A stretch of DNA of 42,577 bases from Anaerolineales bacterium (GTDB lineage: Bacteria; Chloroflexota; Anaerolineae; Anaerolineales; Villigracilaceae). The stretch lies in NCBI GenBank assembly GCA_020847435.1, contig JADLBX010000002.1, positions 1 through 42,577 on the forward strand, written 5' to 3'. The notes under the pieces are model-generated. The model saw only the letters and a program-made list of their open reading frames with translations. It ran no database searches and was not told where the DNA came from. The translations under genes and the position numbers were made by a program. Positions 14,904-21,789 of this stretch are shown piece by piece; within the stretch, counting starts at the first letter, position 1, and each line of letters starts with the position of its first letter.

Positions 14904-15710
14904 TTACAGCGAGCGAATACGCCCAATTAATTTATTGACCAACGATTTCTGTTCCTCTTTATCCTGCGTCGGGAACATCTTCGGGCTTTGCGGCACCACC
15001 ATGCCTTCGGGCCGCACGATCTCCACCAACCCCGCCTGCAATAACCCGTAGACGATGCGCCGCACTTCCAGGTCGTTCATCTTATTCGTCTGCGCGATCT
15101 GCTTCATCGAATTCTTCGGGTTAATAAAAGACACCACGCGCCACTCTTCCACGCTCAGGTTAACGTTCTTCAACGGGCGGTCGGTGAACTTCAACGCCAT
15201 GTCGAGGCTGGGAATTTCATCCTGCAACTGCTCCCACTCGCGCAACTGCCGCGACCCCTCGATGATAATGTTCTCGAGATCGAGCCGCACGTTGATGCGG
15301 TCGTCGGGCGGCAACATTTCATTCTCGAACCGGAAAGACCCCTCCACCCACGTGAACAAGCGGCGGATACTGTTCGTAAAATACGCCTGTAAATTTGCCA
15401 GGATATCCTGTTGCGAAAGATAACCCGCATTGATCAACAACAACCCAAGTTCCTTATCGTTGATCTTGCCGGCGCGCTCGACGATGGCGCGGTATTGATT
15501 GACCGTCAACTTATTGGCTTTATGCAACACCGCCGCGAGACTGCCGTCATCCTGGCCGACGCGCGTATACGCCAGCTTCCCCTCGCGGAAAGAAACATAC
15601 GCCTGCTCGCTCGGACCATCCACCACCAACGTGCCGGTCTTGCGTGCAAGGTTGATCAAATTGAGAAGTTGCGTGATCGTGAAGTCGCGCAGGTTGCCGC
15701 GCAAAGCCAT
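14904..15710 (-). CDS. DUF4388 (PATAN-like) signalling protein
   Basis: 268 residues from ATG at 15708-15710, preceded by GAGGT. An upstream in-frame extension of 49 codons covers the promoter and was rejected. The first ~100 residues (MALRGNLRDFTITQLLNLI ... TGTLVVDG ... AYVSFREGKLAYTRVG) are a DUF4388 domain. The middle repeats the LGLLLINAGYLSQQDI and SFRFENEMLPP pattern seen in such proteins. The end (VEEWRVVSFINPKNSMKQIA to LLQAGLVEIV) looks like a winged helix. DUF4388 proteins are common next to small GTPases and two-component systems and are thought to be adaptors. First gene of the ten-gene operon. Confidence 0.85.
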   Translation of the reverse strand: MALRGNLRDFTITQLLNLINLARKTGTLVVDGPSEQAYVSFREGKLAYTRVGQDDGSLAAVLHKANKLTVNQYRAIVERAGKINDKELGLLLINAGYLSQQDILANLQAYFTNSIRRLFTWVEGSFRFENEMLPPDDRINVRLDLENIIIEGSRQLREWEQLQDEIPSLDMALKFTDRPLKNVNLSVEEWRVVSFINPKNSMKQIAQTNKMNDLEVRRIVYGLLQAGLVEIVRPEGMVVPQSPKMFPTQDKEEQKSLVNKLIGRIRSL

Positions 15711-15724
15711 AGATACCTCAATAA

Positions 15725-15744
15725 AATCTCCCGCTTGGGAGATT
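15725..15744 (-). repeat. Leader hairpin before the DUF4388 gene
   Basis: A perfect 8-bp stem AATCTCCC / GGGAGATT with a 4-base loop, followed on the minus strand by TTATTGAGG. It lies between the promoter and the start codon of the ten-gene operon, so it may act as an attenuator or mRNA stabiliser. It belongs to the CTCCC/GGGAG hairpins found before several starts here. Confidence 0.55.
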
Positions 15745-15749
15745 GGAGG

Positions 15750-15778
15750 ATTATACATGCAAGGATAGGGAGCGTCAA
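15750..15778 (-). promoter_or_regulatory. Sigma70 promoter of the ten-gene minus-strand operon
   Basis: On the minus strand TTGACG (15773-15778) and TATAAT (15750-15755) are exactly 17 bases apart. Transcription should start near 15743. It is the best promoter match in the window and precedes the DUF4388 gene by about 40 bases. Confidence 0.85.
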
Positions 15779-15802
15779 ACGTATGCCCCGCTTGAAAGGC
15801 AA

Positions 15803-15832
15803 TTGGAAGGTAACGCTGCCGCGTGATACACT
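15803..15832 (+). promoter_or_regulatory. Extended -10 promoter for the metallopeptidase gene
   Basis: TTGGAA (15803-15808), an 18-base spacer, then TGATACACT (extended -10, hexamer 15827-15832). The start would be near 15839, about 20 bases before the ATG. Its -35 lies 24 bases from the -35 of the divergent operon promoter, so a regulator bound between them could affect both. Confidence 0.55.
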
Positions 15833-15859
15833 TGCGAAAATTGACAACGGAGTGCAACC

Positions 15860-17233
15860 ATGCGGATAAAAATCCTCACGCTTCTTCTCACGGTCAGCCT
15901 GCTTCTCCCAACCTCAGCCCTCGCCGCCGCCTCAGCGGACTTCGCCGACAACACGGTTGATTTCAACTTCCCAGAGACGGCGACCTTCCACGCGACCATC
16001 ACCAGCAACACGGAGATTCAATCCATCGTGTTGGAATACGGCAACGAACAGGAAACCTGCGGCGACGTGGTCGCCAAAGCCTTCCCGCAATTTACGCCGG
16101 GCAAAAGCGTGGACGCAGAATGGACCTGGGAAATGCGCCAAAGCGGATCATTACCCCCCGGCGCAAAACTCTGGTGGCGCTGGCGCGTGACCGACGCCAA
16201 CGGGAGCGAAACCGTCAGCGAAACCAAAACCGCCGTCTGGCTGGACGAGGTCCACGATTGGAAAACGCTCGACGAGGGGCAGATCAATTTCCACTGGTAC
16301 AACGGCAATGAATCTTTCGCCCGCGACCTGCTCGGCGCCGCGCAAAACGGACTCAAATTCAACGCGACTCAATCCGGTCTCGTTGCCGACGCTCCAATTG
16401 ACATTTACATCTTCGCCAACACCAACGACCTGCGCGACGCGATCCTCTACGAACCGTCCTGGACCGGCGGGCAGGCGTTCCCTGAACAAGACATCGTAAT
16501 CCTCGGCATTTCACGCGACGACCTCGTTTGGGGACGCGACTCCATCGTCCATGAATTGACGCACGTATTGGTCGGGCATCTCACCTTCTCGTGCCTCGGC
16601 GATGTGCCGACATGGCTGAACGAAGGGCTGGCGGTCTTCAGCGAGGGTGAACTTGATTCCGCTTCGCAACAACAATTGGATGACGCCGTCAAAGACAACA
16701 CGCTTCTCAGCCTCCGCTCGCTCAGCGCCGGCTTCTCCGAAGTGTCGGATAAAGCCTACCTCTCGTACAGCCAATCTTTCAGCGTGGTGAAATTCCTCGT
16801 CGAAACCTACGGACAGGCAAAAATGACCGAACTGCTCACCGCCTTGCGCGACGGCTTGACGATTGACGAAGCCCTCCGGCAAACCTACAACTTCAACGTG
16901 GAAGGTTTGGAAGACGAATGGCGCGCCGCCATCGGCGCCCAGCCGCGCGCGGTCTCCGCGCAACCGACCGCGCAACCCACGCCCACTTATGTGCCGACGA
17001 TCGTCCCCGTCTCCGGGTCGCAATTCACACAAGGCGCCACGCCGACGGCGATTCCCACCTCCTCTTCCAACTCTCAACCTACGCCCCAACCCACCCAACA
17101 GAACAGACCGCCTCTTTCATTGACGCTGGCGTTGCTCTGTTTCTGCTTGATCTTCCTGCTCATCATCGGCGTTGTCATTTTGGGCTTCATTGTCCGCCGT
17201 GGAAACCAAAAATCTGGAGGACAAAATGAATAG
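15860..17233 (+). CDS. Secreted, membrane-anchored gluzincin metallopeptidase (peptidase MA-like)
   Basis: 457 residues. A Sec signal peptide covers about 1-23 (LLLPTSALAA). A beta-rich N-terminal domain (about 25-125) precedes the catalytic domain, which has HELTH with H231, E232 and H235, and the downstream NEG with E255 as third zinc ligand, the gluzincin pattern. A proline/threonine/glutamine-rich linker (about 360-420) leads to a C-terminal transmembrane helix (about 424-447) and a short basic tail, so the protease domain sits outside the cell membrane. GGAG lies about 8 bases before the ATG. Its stop overlaps the start of the solute-binding protein gene, so the two are translationally coupled. 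Substrate unknown. Confidence 0.85.
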   Translation: MRIKILTLLLTVSLLLPTSALAAASADFADNTVDFNFPETATFHATITSNTEIQSIVLEYGNEQETCGDVVAKAFPQFTPGKSVDAEWTWEMRQSGSLPPGAKLWWRWRVTDANGSETVSETKTAVWLDEVHDWKTLDEGQINFHWYNGNESFARDLLGAAQNGLKFNATQSGLVADAPIDIYIFANTNDLRDAILYEPSWTGGQAFPEQDIVILGISRDDLVWGRDSIVHELTHVLVGHLTFSCLGDVPTWLNEGLAVFSEGELDSASQQQLDDAVKDNTLLSLRSLSAGFSEVSDKAYLSYSQSFSVVKFLVETYGQAKMTELLTALRDGLTIDEALRQTYNFNVEGLEDEWRAAIGAQPRAVSAQPTAQPTPTYVPTIVPVSGSQFTQGATPTAIPTSSSNSQPTPQPTQQNRPPLSLTLALLCFCLIFLLIIGVVILGFIVRRGNQKSGGQNE

Positions 17234-18830
17234 AAAAAAAGTAATACGTGTAGTAACGACTTTAGTCGTTTCTGCGATCGCGCTTTCGACGATCACAGCC
17301 TCCGGCGCTCGTCGCGCCTCCGCCTGGCAAACTGACGTTCCGCTAGATCAGGCTTTAGTGCTGGCGGGCGGTGAATCCACAAACCCACGCGATTACGACC
17401 CCGCCACCACGTACAGTTCCGGCGACAAACTCCTCTTCAGCGGACTCGTCTCGTTCGACCCGAATTTGAACCTCACGCCCGATCTCGCCGAAAATTGGGA
17501 TGTCAGCGACGACGGGACGGTCTACACCTTCCACTTGAGGCAGAACGCGAAATTCCACAACGGACGCGCCGTCACCGCGCAGGATGTCGTCTACTCGTGG
17601 GAGCGCGCCGTCAGCCCCGCGCTCGCCTCCGACACCGCGTTGACGTATCTCGGCGACATCGTCGGCGTGCGCGAAATGAACGCGGGACAGGCAGATCACA
17701 TCTCCGGCTTGACCGCGCTGGACGATCACACTCTGCAAGTCACCATCGACGCGGCAAAGCCCTACTTCCTGTTGAAACTCACCTACCCCACCTCTTTCGT
17801 CGTTGACCGCGAAAACGTGGAAAGCGGCGAGGATTGGTATCGCACACCGAACGGAACCGGTCCCTACAAATTAAAAGAATGGAAGCGTTTCGAGGTGATG
17901 GTCTACGAAGCCAACGCCGATTTTTATCTCGGCAAGCCTAGCATTCCGTACGTTGTCTTTCAACTGTATTCCGGCGACAGCCAGCGGATGTATGAAACCG
18001 GCGAGGTAGACATCACCGGCGTCTACTCGGTGGACCGCTTCACCGACCCCACCGAACCGCTTCACAACGAATTGCTGACCGGCGTTTCGCTTTGCACCGG
18101 CTACGTCAACTTTGATTCCACGCGCCCACCGTTCGACGATGTCAACGTCCGCAAAGCGTTCAGCATGGCATTTGATCGGCAAAAATACGTTGACGTGGCG
18201 CTCGACGGTCAAGACCTCCCCGCGATCGGTTTATATCCGCCCGCGTTGCCCGGCTTCAACATCAATCTCAAAGGCTTGCCCTACGATCCCGAACAAGCGC
18301 GTCAACTGCTCGCCGAATCGAAATACGGCGGACCCGAGGGTTTGCCTCCCATCGTCTTCACCAACGGCGGCATCGGCACCTACATCAGTAGCGACGTCGC
18401 GGCGATGGCGGAAATGTGGCAACAGAATCTCGGCGTGACGATCACGGTTGAAAACCTCGAACCGAATTTTTATTACCAACAAATCTACGCGGGCAATCAC
18501 GGTCAACTCTTCAGCGGCGGTTGGTGCGCCGATTACCCCGACCCTGAAAACTTCGCCGACGTGCTCTTCCACACCGGCTCCTCGCAAAACAACGGCGGCT
18601 ACTCGAACCCGCAACTGGACGCGCTCCTCGAACAAGCCCGCGTCGAACGCGACGTGACGAAACGCATCGCCATGTATCAACAAGCCGAGCAAATGATCGT
18701 GGATGATGCCGCCGCGCTCTTCACCTCCCACTCGCTTTCTTATCAACTCGTCAAGCCGTACGTGAAAGGCTACGTTTTCACGCCGATTGACATCCCGATC
18801 GAACGCTACATGTGGTTGGAAGGCAAGTGA
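17226..18830 (+). CDS. ABC transporter solute-binding protein, family 5 (peptide/nickel type)
   Basis: 534 residues from ATG at 17226, chosen for the GGAGG six bases upstream and a proper signal peptide (MNRKKVIRVV then a hydrophobic core, cleavage near SAW-QTD). An 18-codon extension lies inside the preceding gene. It has the typical SBP_bac_5 plan: LNPRDYDPATT-like start, LVSFDPNLNLTPDLAENWDVS, YTFHLRQNAKFHNG, AQDVVYSWERA, NVRKAFSMAFDR and the C-terminal GWCADYPDPENF. It has no lipobox Cys, so anchoring is unclear. No permease or ATPase genes for import follow: the next gene is convergent. It overlaps the metallopeptidase by eight bases, suggesting it captures peptides produced there, which is inference. 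Confidence 0.88.
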   Translation: MNRKKVIRVVTTLVVSAIALSTITASGARRASAWQTDVPLDQALVLAGGESTNPRDYDPATTYSSGDKLLFSGLVSFDPNLNLTPDLAENWDVSDDGTVYTFHLRQNAKFHNGRAVTAQDVVYSWERAVSPALASDTALTYLGDIVGVREMNAGQADHISGLTALDDHTLQVTIDAAKPYFLLKLTYPTSFVVDRENVESGEDWYRTPNGTGPYKLKEWKRFEVMVYEANADFYLGKPSIPYVVFQLYSGDSQRMYETGEVDITGVYSVDRFTDPTEPLHNELLTGVSLCTGYVNFDSTRPPFDDVNVRKAFSMAFDRQKYVDVALDGQDLPAIGLYPPALPGFNINLKGLPYDPEQARQLLAESKYGGPEGLPPIVFTNGGIGTYISSDVAAMAEMWQQNLGVTITVENLEPNFYYQQIYAGNHGQLFSGGWCADYPDPENFADVLFHTGSSQNNGGYSNPQLDALLEQARVERDVTKRIAMYQQAEQMIVDDAAALFTSHSLSYQLVKPYVKGYVFTPIDIPIERYMWLEGK

Positions 18831-18835
18831 TTCTT

Positions 18836-18906
18836 CACCGCGAAGCGCGCAAAGAACGCGAAGTTTAAATTTTCTTCTTTGCGCGCTTCGCGTTCTTCGC
18901 GGTAAA
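18836..18906. repeat. Imperfect inverted repeat between convergent genes
   Basis: Arms begin ACCGCGAAG and end CTTCGCGGT, with GCGCGCAAAGAA and TTCTTTGCGCGC inside, around an AT-rich centre. It lies between two convergent stops and can fold into a long hairpin, so it may terminate both transcripts. It is one of a small family of CGCAAAG/CTTTGCG inverted repeats in this window. Confidence 0.6.
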
Positions 18907-18907
18907 A

Positions 18908-19846
18908 CTACGGTCTCGCCTCCACTGCAAATTCAACTCTCGCAATTCTTCCCCCAACACTCGACACCAAAAAATTAAATGGCAGACTTCCACCGGGCGG
19001 CAGACTCGCGTTGGATTCCCACCTGCGGACGCCGACCACGCGTCCTTCCTCGTCGTAGACGGTCGCCGCCACCCACACCTGATTCGCCGTAGCCGCCTGA
19101 CTCTGCGACAAGACCAAGCCGCTCACTTGCGCGCTATGCCCCTCCGCGCCGACTTGTACCAGCGCGTTGTTCACCGTCGCGGGGATATATCGTTCGTCAT
19201 TTGGCAGTAATTGGATCGCGGTCAGAATCTGCACTTGCGGTTTCGCGTCGAATGGAATTTCGGGTTGAAAGAAAATGGAAAGCGGCAGCGACGCGTTCGG
19301 CGGCAGAATATTCAATGGAAGAAGCGCGGTCTGCGTTGCGAGGGTTGCGTTGTTCGAATCAACCAACGTCACTTGCGCGCTGACGTTTTCGAGCATGTCA
19401 TTCAGGTCGTTGTGCGCCAATACGAAGCACCACATCCCTTTATCTATCGTTGGGTAACATTCGATCTGCTCGACCGTGAACGGCGCGGGCGTGGGCGTCG
19501 GTTCGCCGGAGGGATTATCGGGATTGCTGGGGATTTTGAGAACTTGTCCCACCGACATGGCGTTCGCGTTGATTTCGGGATTCGCGGCTTGCAAATCGTC
19601 GAGCGAAACGCGGAAGCGCTCCGCGATCTCGCTCAGCGTGTCGCCCTCTTGCACGGTGTACGTGAAAGGCGTCGGGCTGGGAAGAGGCGTAAGCGGCGCG
19701 ACCAAACCGCCCGGAGTTTGAAGCGGGGCTGAGGTCGAGGTCAAAAATGGAGTGAGGGGAATCGGCTGAGGGGGCAAGTCGGTTTGAGGAGGCGCGCAGG
19801 AAATCAGAAAAAAGAAAGCGGCAAGCAGAAAGAGGATGCGGCGCAT
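18908..19846 (-). CDS. Lipoprotein with LysM domain
   Basis: 312 residues. The signal peptide ends in the lipobox LISC (C17), so it is a membrane-anchored lipoprotein. A Pro/Thr-rich stretch leads to one LysM domain (about 62-107: YTVQEGDTLSEIAERFRVS ... VGQVLKIPS), which binds glycan such as peptidoglycan. A second Pro/Thr linker follows. The C-terminal ~190 residues are beta-rich with LPLNILPPNASLPLSIFF and a repeated SLPPGGSLPFNF pattern, like FxLYD-type Ig-fold domains. The TATAAT of an 8-bp palindrome ends six bases before its ATG, so the transcript may be leaderless. It diverges from the aldo/keto reductase gene with only 43 bases between starts. Confidence 0.85.
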   Translation of the reverse strand: MRRILFLLAAFFFLISCAPPQTDLPPQPIPLTPFLTSTSAPLQTPGGLVAPLTPLPSPTPFTYTVQEGDTLSEIAERFRVSLDDLQAANPEINANAMSVGQVLKIPSNPDNPSGEPTPTPAPFTVEQIECYPTIDKGMWCFVLAHNDLNDMLENVSAQVTLVDSNNATLATQTALLPLNILPPNASLPLSIFFQPEIPFDAKPQVQILTAIQLLPNDERYIPATVNNALVQVGAEGHSAQVSGLVLSQSQAATANQVWVAATVYDEEGRVVGVRRWESNASLPPGGSLPFNFLVSSVGGRIARVEFAVEARP

Positions 19847-19852
19847 GGGAAG

Positions 19853-19860
19853 ATTATAAT
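19853..19860. promoter_or_regulatory. Palindromic -10 (ATTATAAT) shared by two divergent genes
   Basis: ATTATAAT reads TATAAT on both strands in the 43-base gap between the LysM lipoprotein (minus) and the aldo/keto reductase (plus). On the minus side exactly six bases separate it from the ATG, placing +1 at the start codon. On the plus side +1 would be near 19867, leaving room for the GAGGAG site. I see no good -35 for either direction. Confidence 0.5.
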
Positions 19861-19889
19861 GGAGGGAAATTTTCTACGAGGAGCAAACG

Positions 19890-20873
19890 ATGAACTATCG
19901 GCATTTGGGTCGCACGGGGGTGCGTGTGAGCGAATTATCGCTTGGGTCGTGGGTCACGTTCAAAAATCAGGTGGACGTGGACGCGGCGGTGGAATTGATG
20001 GCGGCGGCGTACGACGCGGGCGTGAATTTTTTCGACAACGCGGAAACGTACGCGCACGGCAAATCGGAAGAGGTGATGGGCGCGGCGTTGAAACGGTTGA
20101 ACTGGCGCCGGAGCAGTTATCTCGTGACGACGAAGTTTTTCTGGGGCATTCACGATAACGTCAACGAACGCAACACGTTGAACCGCAAACGACTGATCGA
20201 GGGCATCAACGGTTCGCTTTCGCGCTTGCAACTCGATTACGTGGATGTGATCTATTGTCACCGCGCCGATAAGACCACGCCGATCGAAGAGACGGTGTGG
20301 GCGATGCACAACATCATCGAGTGGGGCAAGGCGCTGTACTGGGGCACATCCGAATGGAAAGCGGACGAGATCGTCGCGGCGCTGCGCATCGCGGAGAAAC
20401 ATCACCTGCATAAGCCGATCACTGAGCAACCGGAATATAACCTGTTCGCGCGCGAACGGTTCGAGAAGGAATATTCTCGCGTGTATCAAGATTACGGCTA
20501 TGGCACAACAATATGGAGTCCGCTGGCTTCGGGGATGTTGACGGGAAAATATTTGAAAGGGATTCCCAAAGACAGCCGCGCCAACCTCAAAGGCTATGGC
20601 TGGCTTCAAAAGCGGATGAAGGATAAGGAGCGGCTTGCCAAAGTCCGCGCGCTTCAGCCAATCGCAAAGAGTCTGGGTTGCACGCTCTCGCAACTCGCCA
20701 TTGCGTGGTGTCTCAAAAATCCGAACGTGAGCACGGTCATTTTGGGCGCGAGCAAGGTCGAGCAGTTGCAAGAAAACCTCAAAGCCGATAAGTTCGTTTC
20801 AAAACTCACGCCCAAAGTGTTGGAAAAAATAGACAAAGCCTTTGGCGTTGAAAAAGTCGAGGATGAGGATTGA
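19890..20873 (+). CDS. Aldo/keto reductase (Kv-beta-like)
   Basis: 327 residues, a TIM-barrel NADPH-dependent oxidoreductase. The catalytic tetrad is present: D49, Y54 ([11 protein letters not shown]), K82 (VTTKFFW) and H124 (IYCHRAD). The C-terminal cofactor site [16 protein letters not shown] fits the potassium-channel beta-subunit/YghZ-like subfamily. A GAGGAG ribosome-binding site lies seven bases before the ATG. It stands alone, divergent from the LysM lipoprotein. Substrate unknown; aldehydes are typical. Confidence 0.92.
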   Translation: MNYRHLGRTGVRVSELSLGSWVTFKNQVDVDAAVELMAAAYDAGVNFFDNAETYAHGKSEEVMGAALKRLNWRRSSYLVTTKFFWGIHDNVNERNTLNRKRLIEGINGSLSRLQLDYVDVIYCHRADKTTPIEETVWAMHNIIEWGKALYWGTSEWKADEIVAALRIAEKHHLHKPITEQPEYNLFARERFEKEYSRVYQDYGYGTTIWSPLASGMLTGKYLKGIPKDSRANLKGYGWLQKRMKDKERLAKVRALQPIAKSLGCTLSQLAIAWCLKNPNVSTVILGASKVEQLQENLKADKFVSKLTPKVLEKIDKAFGVEKVEDED

Positions 20874-21194
20874 GGCGCGGCACAAGGCGAGCAAAGTTTA
20901 AGGCGTACCGCAAAGTTCACTTTGCGAAAAGCGCGATAAATTTCGCGGTACGGTTGTACGTTGAGTTGATAATCAGTACTTCACGAAAGTTCGGGCGACA
21001 GTTGCACTGTCGCCTGCCTTGACGCAGTGCAACTGCGTCAAGAACTTGTTTTCGTGATCTACTGATAATTGGGTTGCCCCTGCAAAACCGCGTTAAAAAA
21101 CAGACGAATGTCAGGTTCGTTTCTCAGTGCGGATTAATCTCGCCATGTAAAATCAACCTGTAGAAAATTTCACGAACAAGTTTGGAGAGGTTCC
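20874..21194. other. 321-base gene-free region with several inverted repeats
   Basis: I see no credible ORF. Near 20909-20955 GTACCGC and GCGGTAC flank a CGCAAAG / CTTTGCG hairpin. A compound palindrome occupies 20966-21070 (separate entry). The last 120 bases are simpler and contain a possible TAAAAT -10 at 21148-21153 with no convincing -35. GGAGAGG precedes the ccmE start. The region could hold the ccm operon promoter or a small RNA. Confidence 0.5.
20966..21070. repeat. Compound palindrome: outer stem enclosing two hairpins with complementary loops
   Basis: Outer arms ATCAGTA, TCACGAAA and GTTC (left, 20972-20992) pair with GAAC, TTTCGTGA and TACTGAT (right, 21042-21066) with small bulges. 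Inside are two perfect hairpins: 20994-21014 (stem GGCGACAG/CTGTCGCC, loop TTGCA) and 21019-21041 (stem TTGACGCAG/CTGCGTCAA, loop TGCAA). The two loops plus closing bases, CAGTTGCACTG and CAGTGCAACTG, are reverse complements, so they could kiss in RNA or exchange in DNA. No coding potential is seen. Confidence 0.75.
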
Positions 21195-21674
21195 ATGAAG
21201 ATCAACAAATTCGTTATCGGCGGTCTGCTCATCCTCGCCGCCGTGGTTTTCCTGATCGTCAACGCGACGGCTGGCTCAGCCCAATATTTCATGACCGTGG
21301 ATGAACTCGTGGCAAAAGGCTCGGACGCGGTGGACAAGAACGTACGCGTCTCCGGCGCGGTGATCGGCGACACGATTCAATACGATCCGCAGACGCTCAC
21401 CCTGACCTTCGAGGTGGCGCATGTCCCTGCCGAACAGGCGGAACTGGAGGACGAAGGCGGACTCGCCGAAGCCTTGCACGAGGCAGTGATGGATCCCGCG
21501 CGCACGCGGATACCGGTCGTCTACGTCGGCGTCAAGCCGGACTTGTTGCGACACGAAGCACAGGCGATTGTCACCGGTTCCCTCGGCGCGGACGGCATCT
21601 TCCACGCGGAGGAATTGTTGTTGAAGTGTCCCACGCGCTACGAAGAAGCCGTGCCGGATCAGGCTGGTAATTAG
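21195..21674 (+). CDS. ccmE: Cytochrome c maturation haem chaperone CcmE, Cys-type
   Basis: 159 residues. One N-terminal transmembrane helix (about 7-24) is followed by the OB-fold domain facing out of the cytoplasm (FMTVDELVAKG, VRVSGAVIGDTI, VVYVGVKPDLLRHEAQAIVTG, HAEELLLKCPTRYEE). CcmE binds haem covalently and hands it to CcmF. The classic ligand is His in HxxxY; here the motif is C145-x3-Y149, the CxxxY variant known from archaea, Desulfovibrio and some Gram-positive groups. GGAGAGG lies upstream of the ATG. It is first in the ccm cluster. Confidence 0.92.
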   Translation: MKINKFVIGGLLILAAVVFLIVNATAGSAQYFMTVDELVAKGSDAVDKNVRVSGAVIGDTIQYDPQTLTLTFEVAHVPAEQAELEDEGGLAEALHEAVMDPARTRIPVVYVGVKPDLLRHEAQAIVTGSLGADGIFHAEELLLKCPTRYEEAVPDQAGN

Positions 21675-21682
21675 TGAAGATC

Positions 21683-21779
21683 TTTAACTGCAAAGGGCAC
21701 AAAGAGAATCTACGGAAAAGCGATTTCGTCATTGTTCGTCTAACCGTAGTGACCTTCGTGTCCTTTGTGTTTAGAAGTT
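21683..21779. repeat. Imperfect inverted repeat between ccmE and ccmF
   Basis: The left arm includes GCAAAGGGCACAAAG and TCTACGG; the right arm includes CCGTAGTGACCTTCG and GTGTCCTTTGTG. They pair over about 30 positions with a few mismatches. It belongs to the same CAAAGG/CCTTTG family as the repeats at 18836 and 39247, and may form a processing or termination hairpin inside the ccm transcript. Confidence 0.6.
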
Positions 21780-21789
21780 TGGAGATTCA

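Noticed and set aside
20966..21070. Compound palindrome as an integron attC site or CRISPR fragment
   Set aside because: No GTTRRRY/RYYYAAC core sites, no integrase, and no repeated spacer-repeat pattern.
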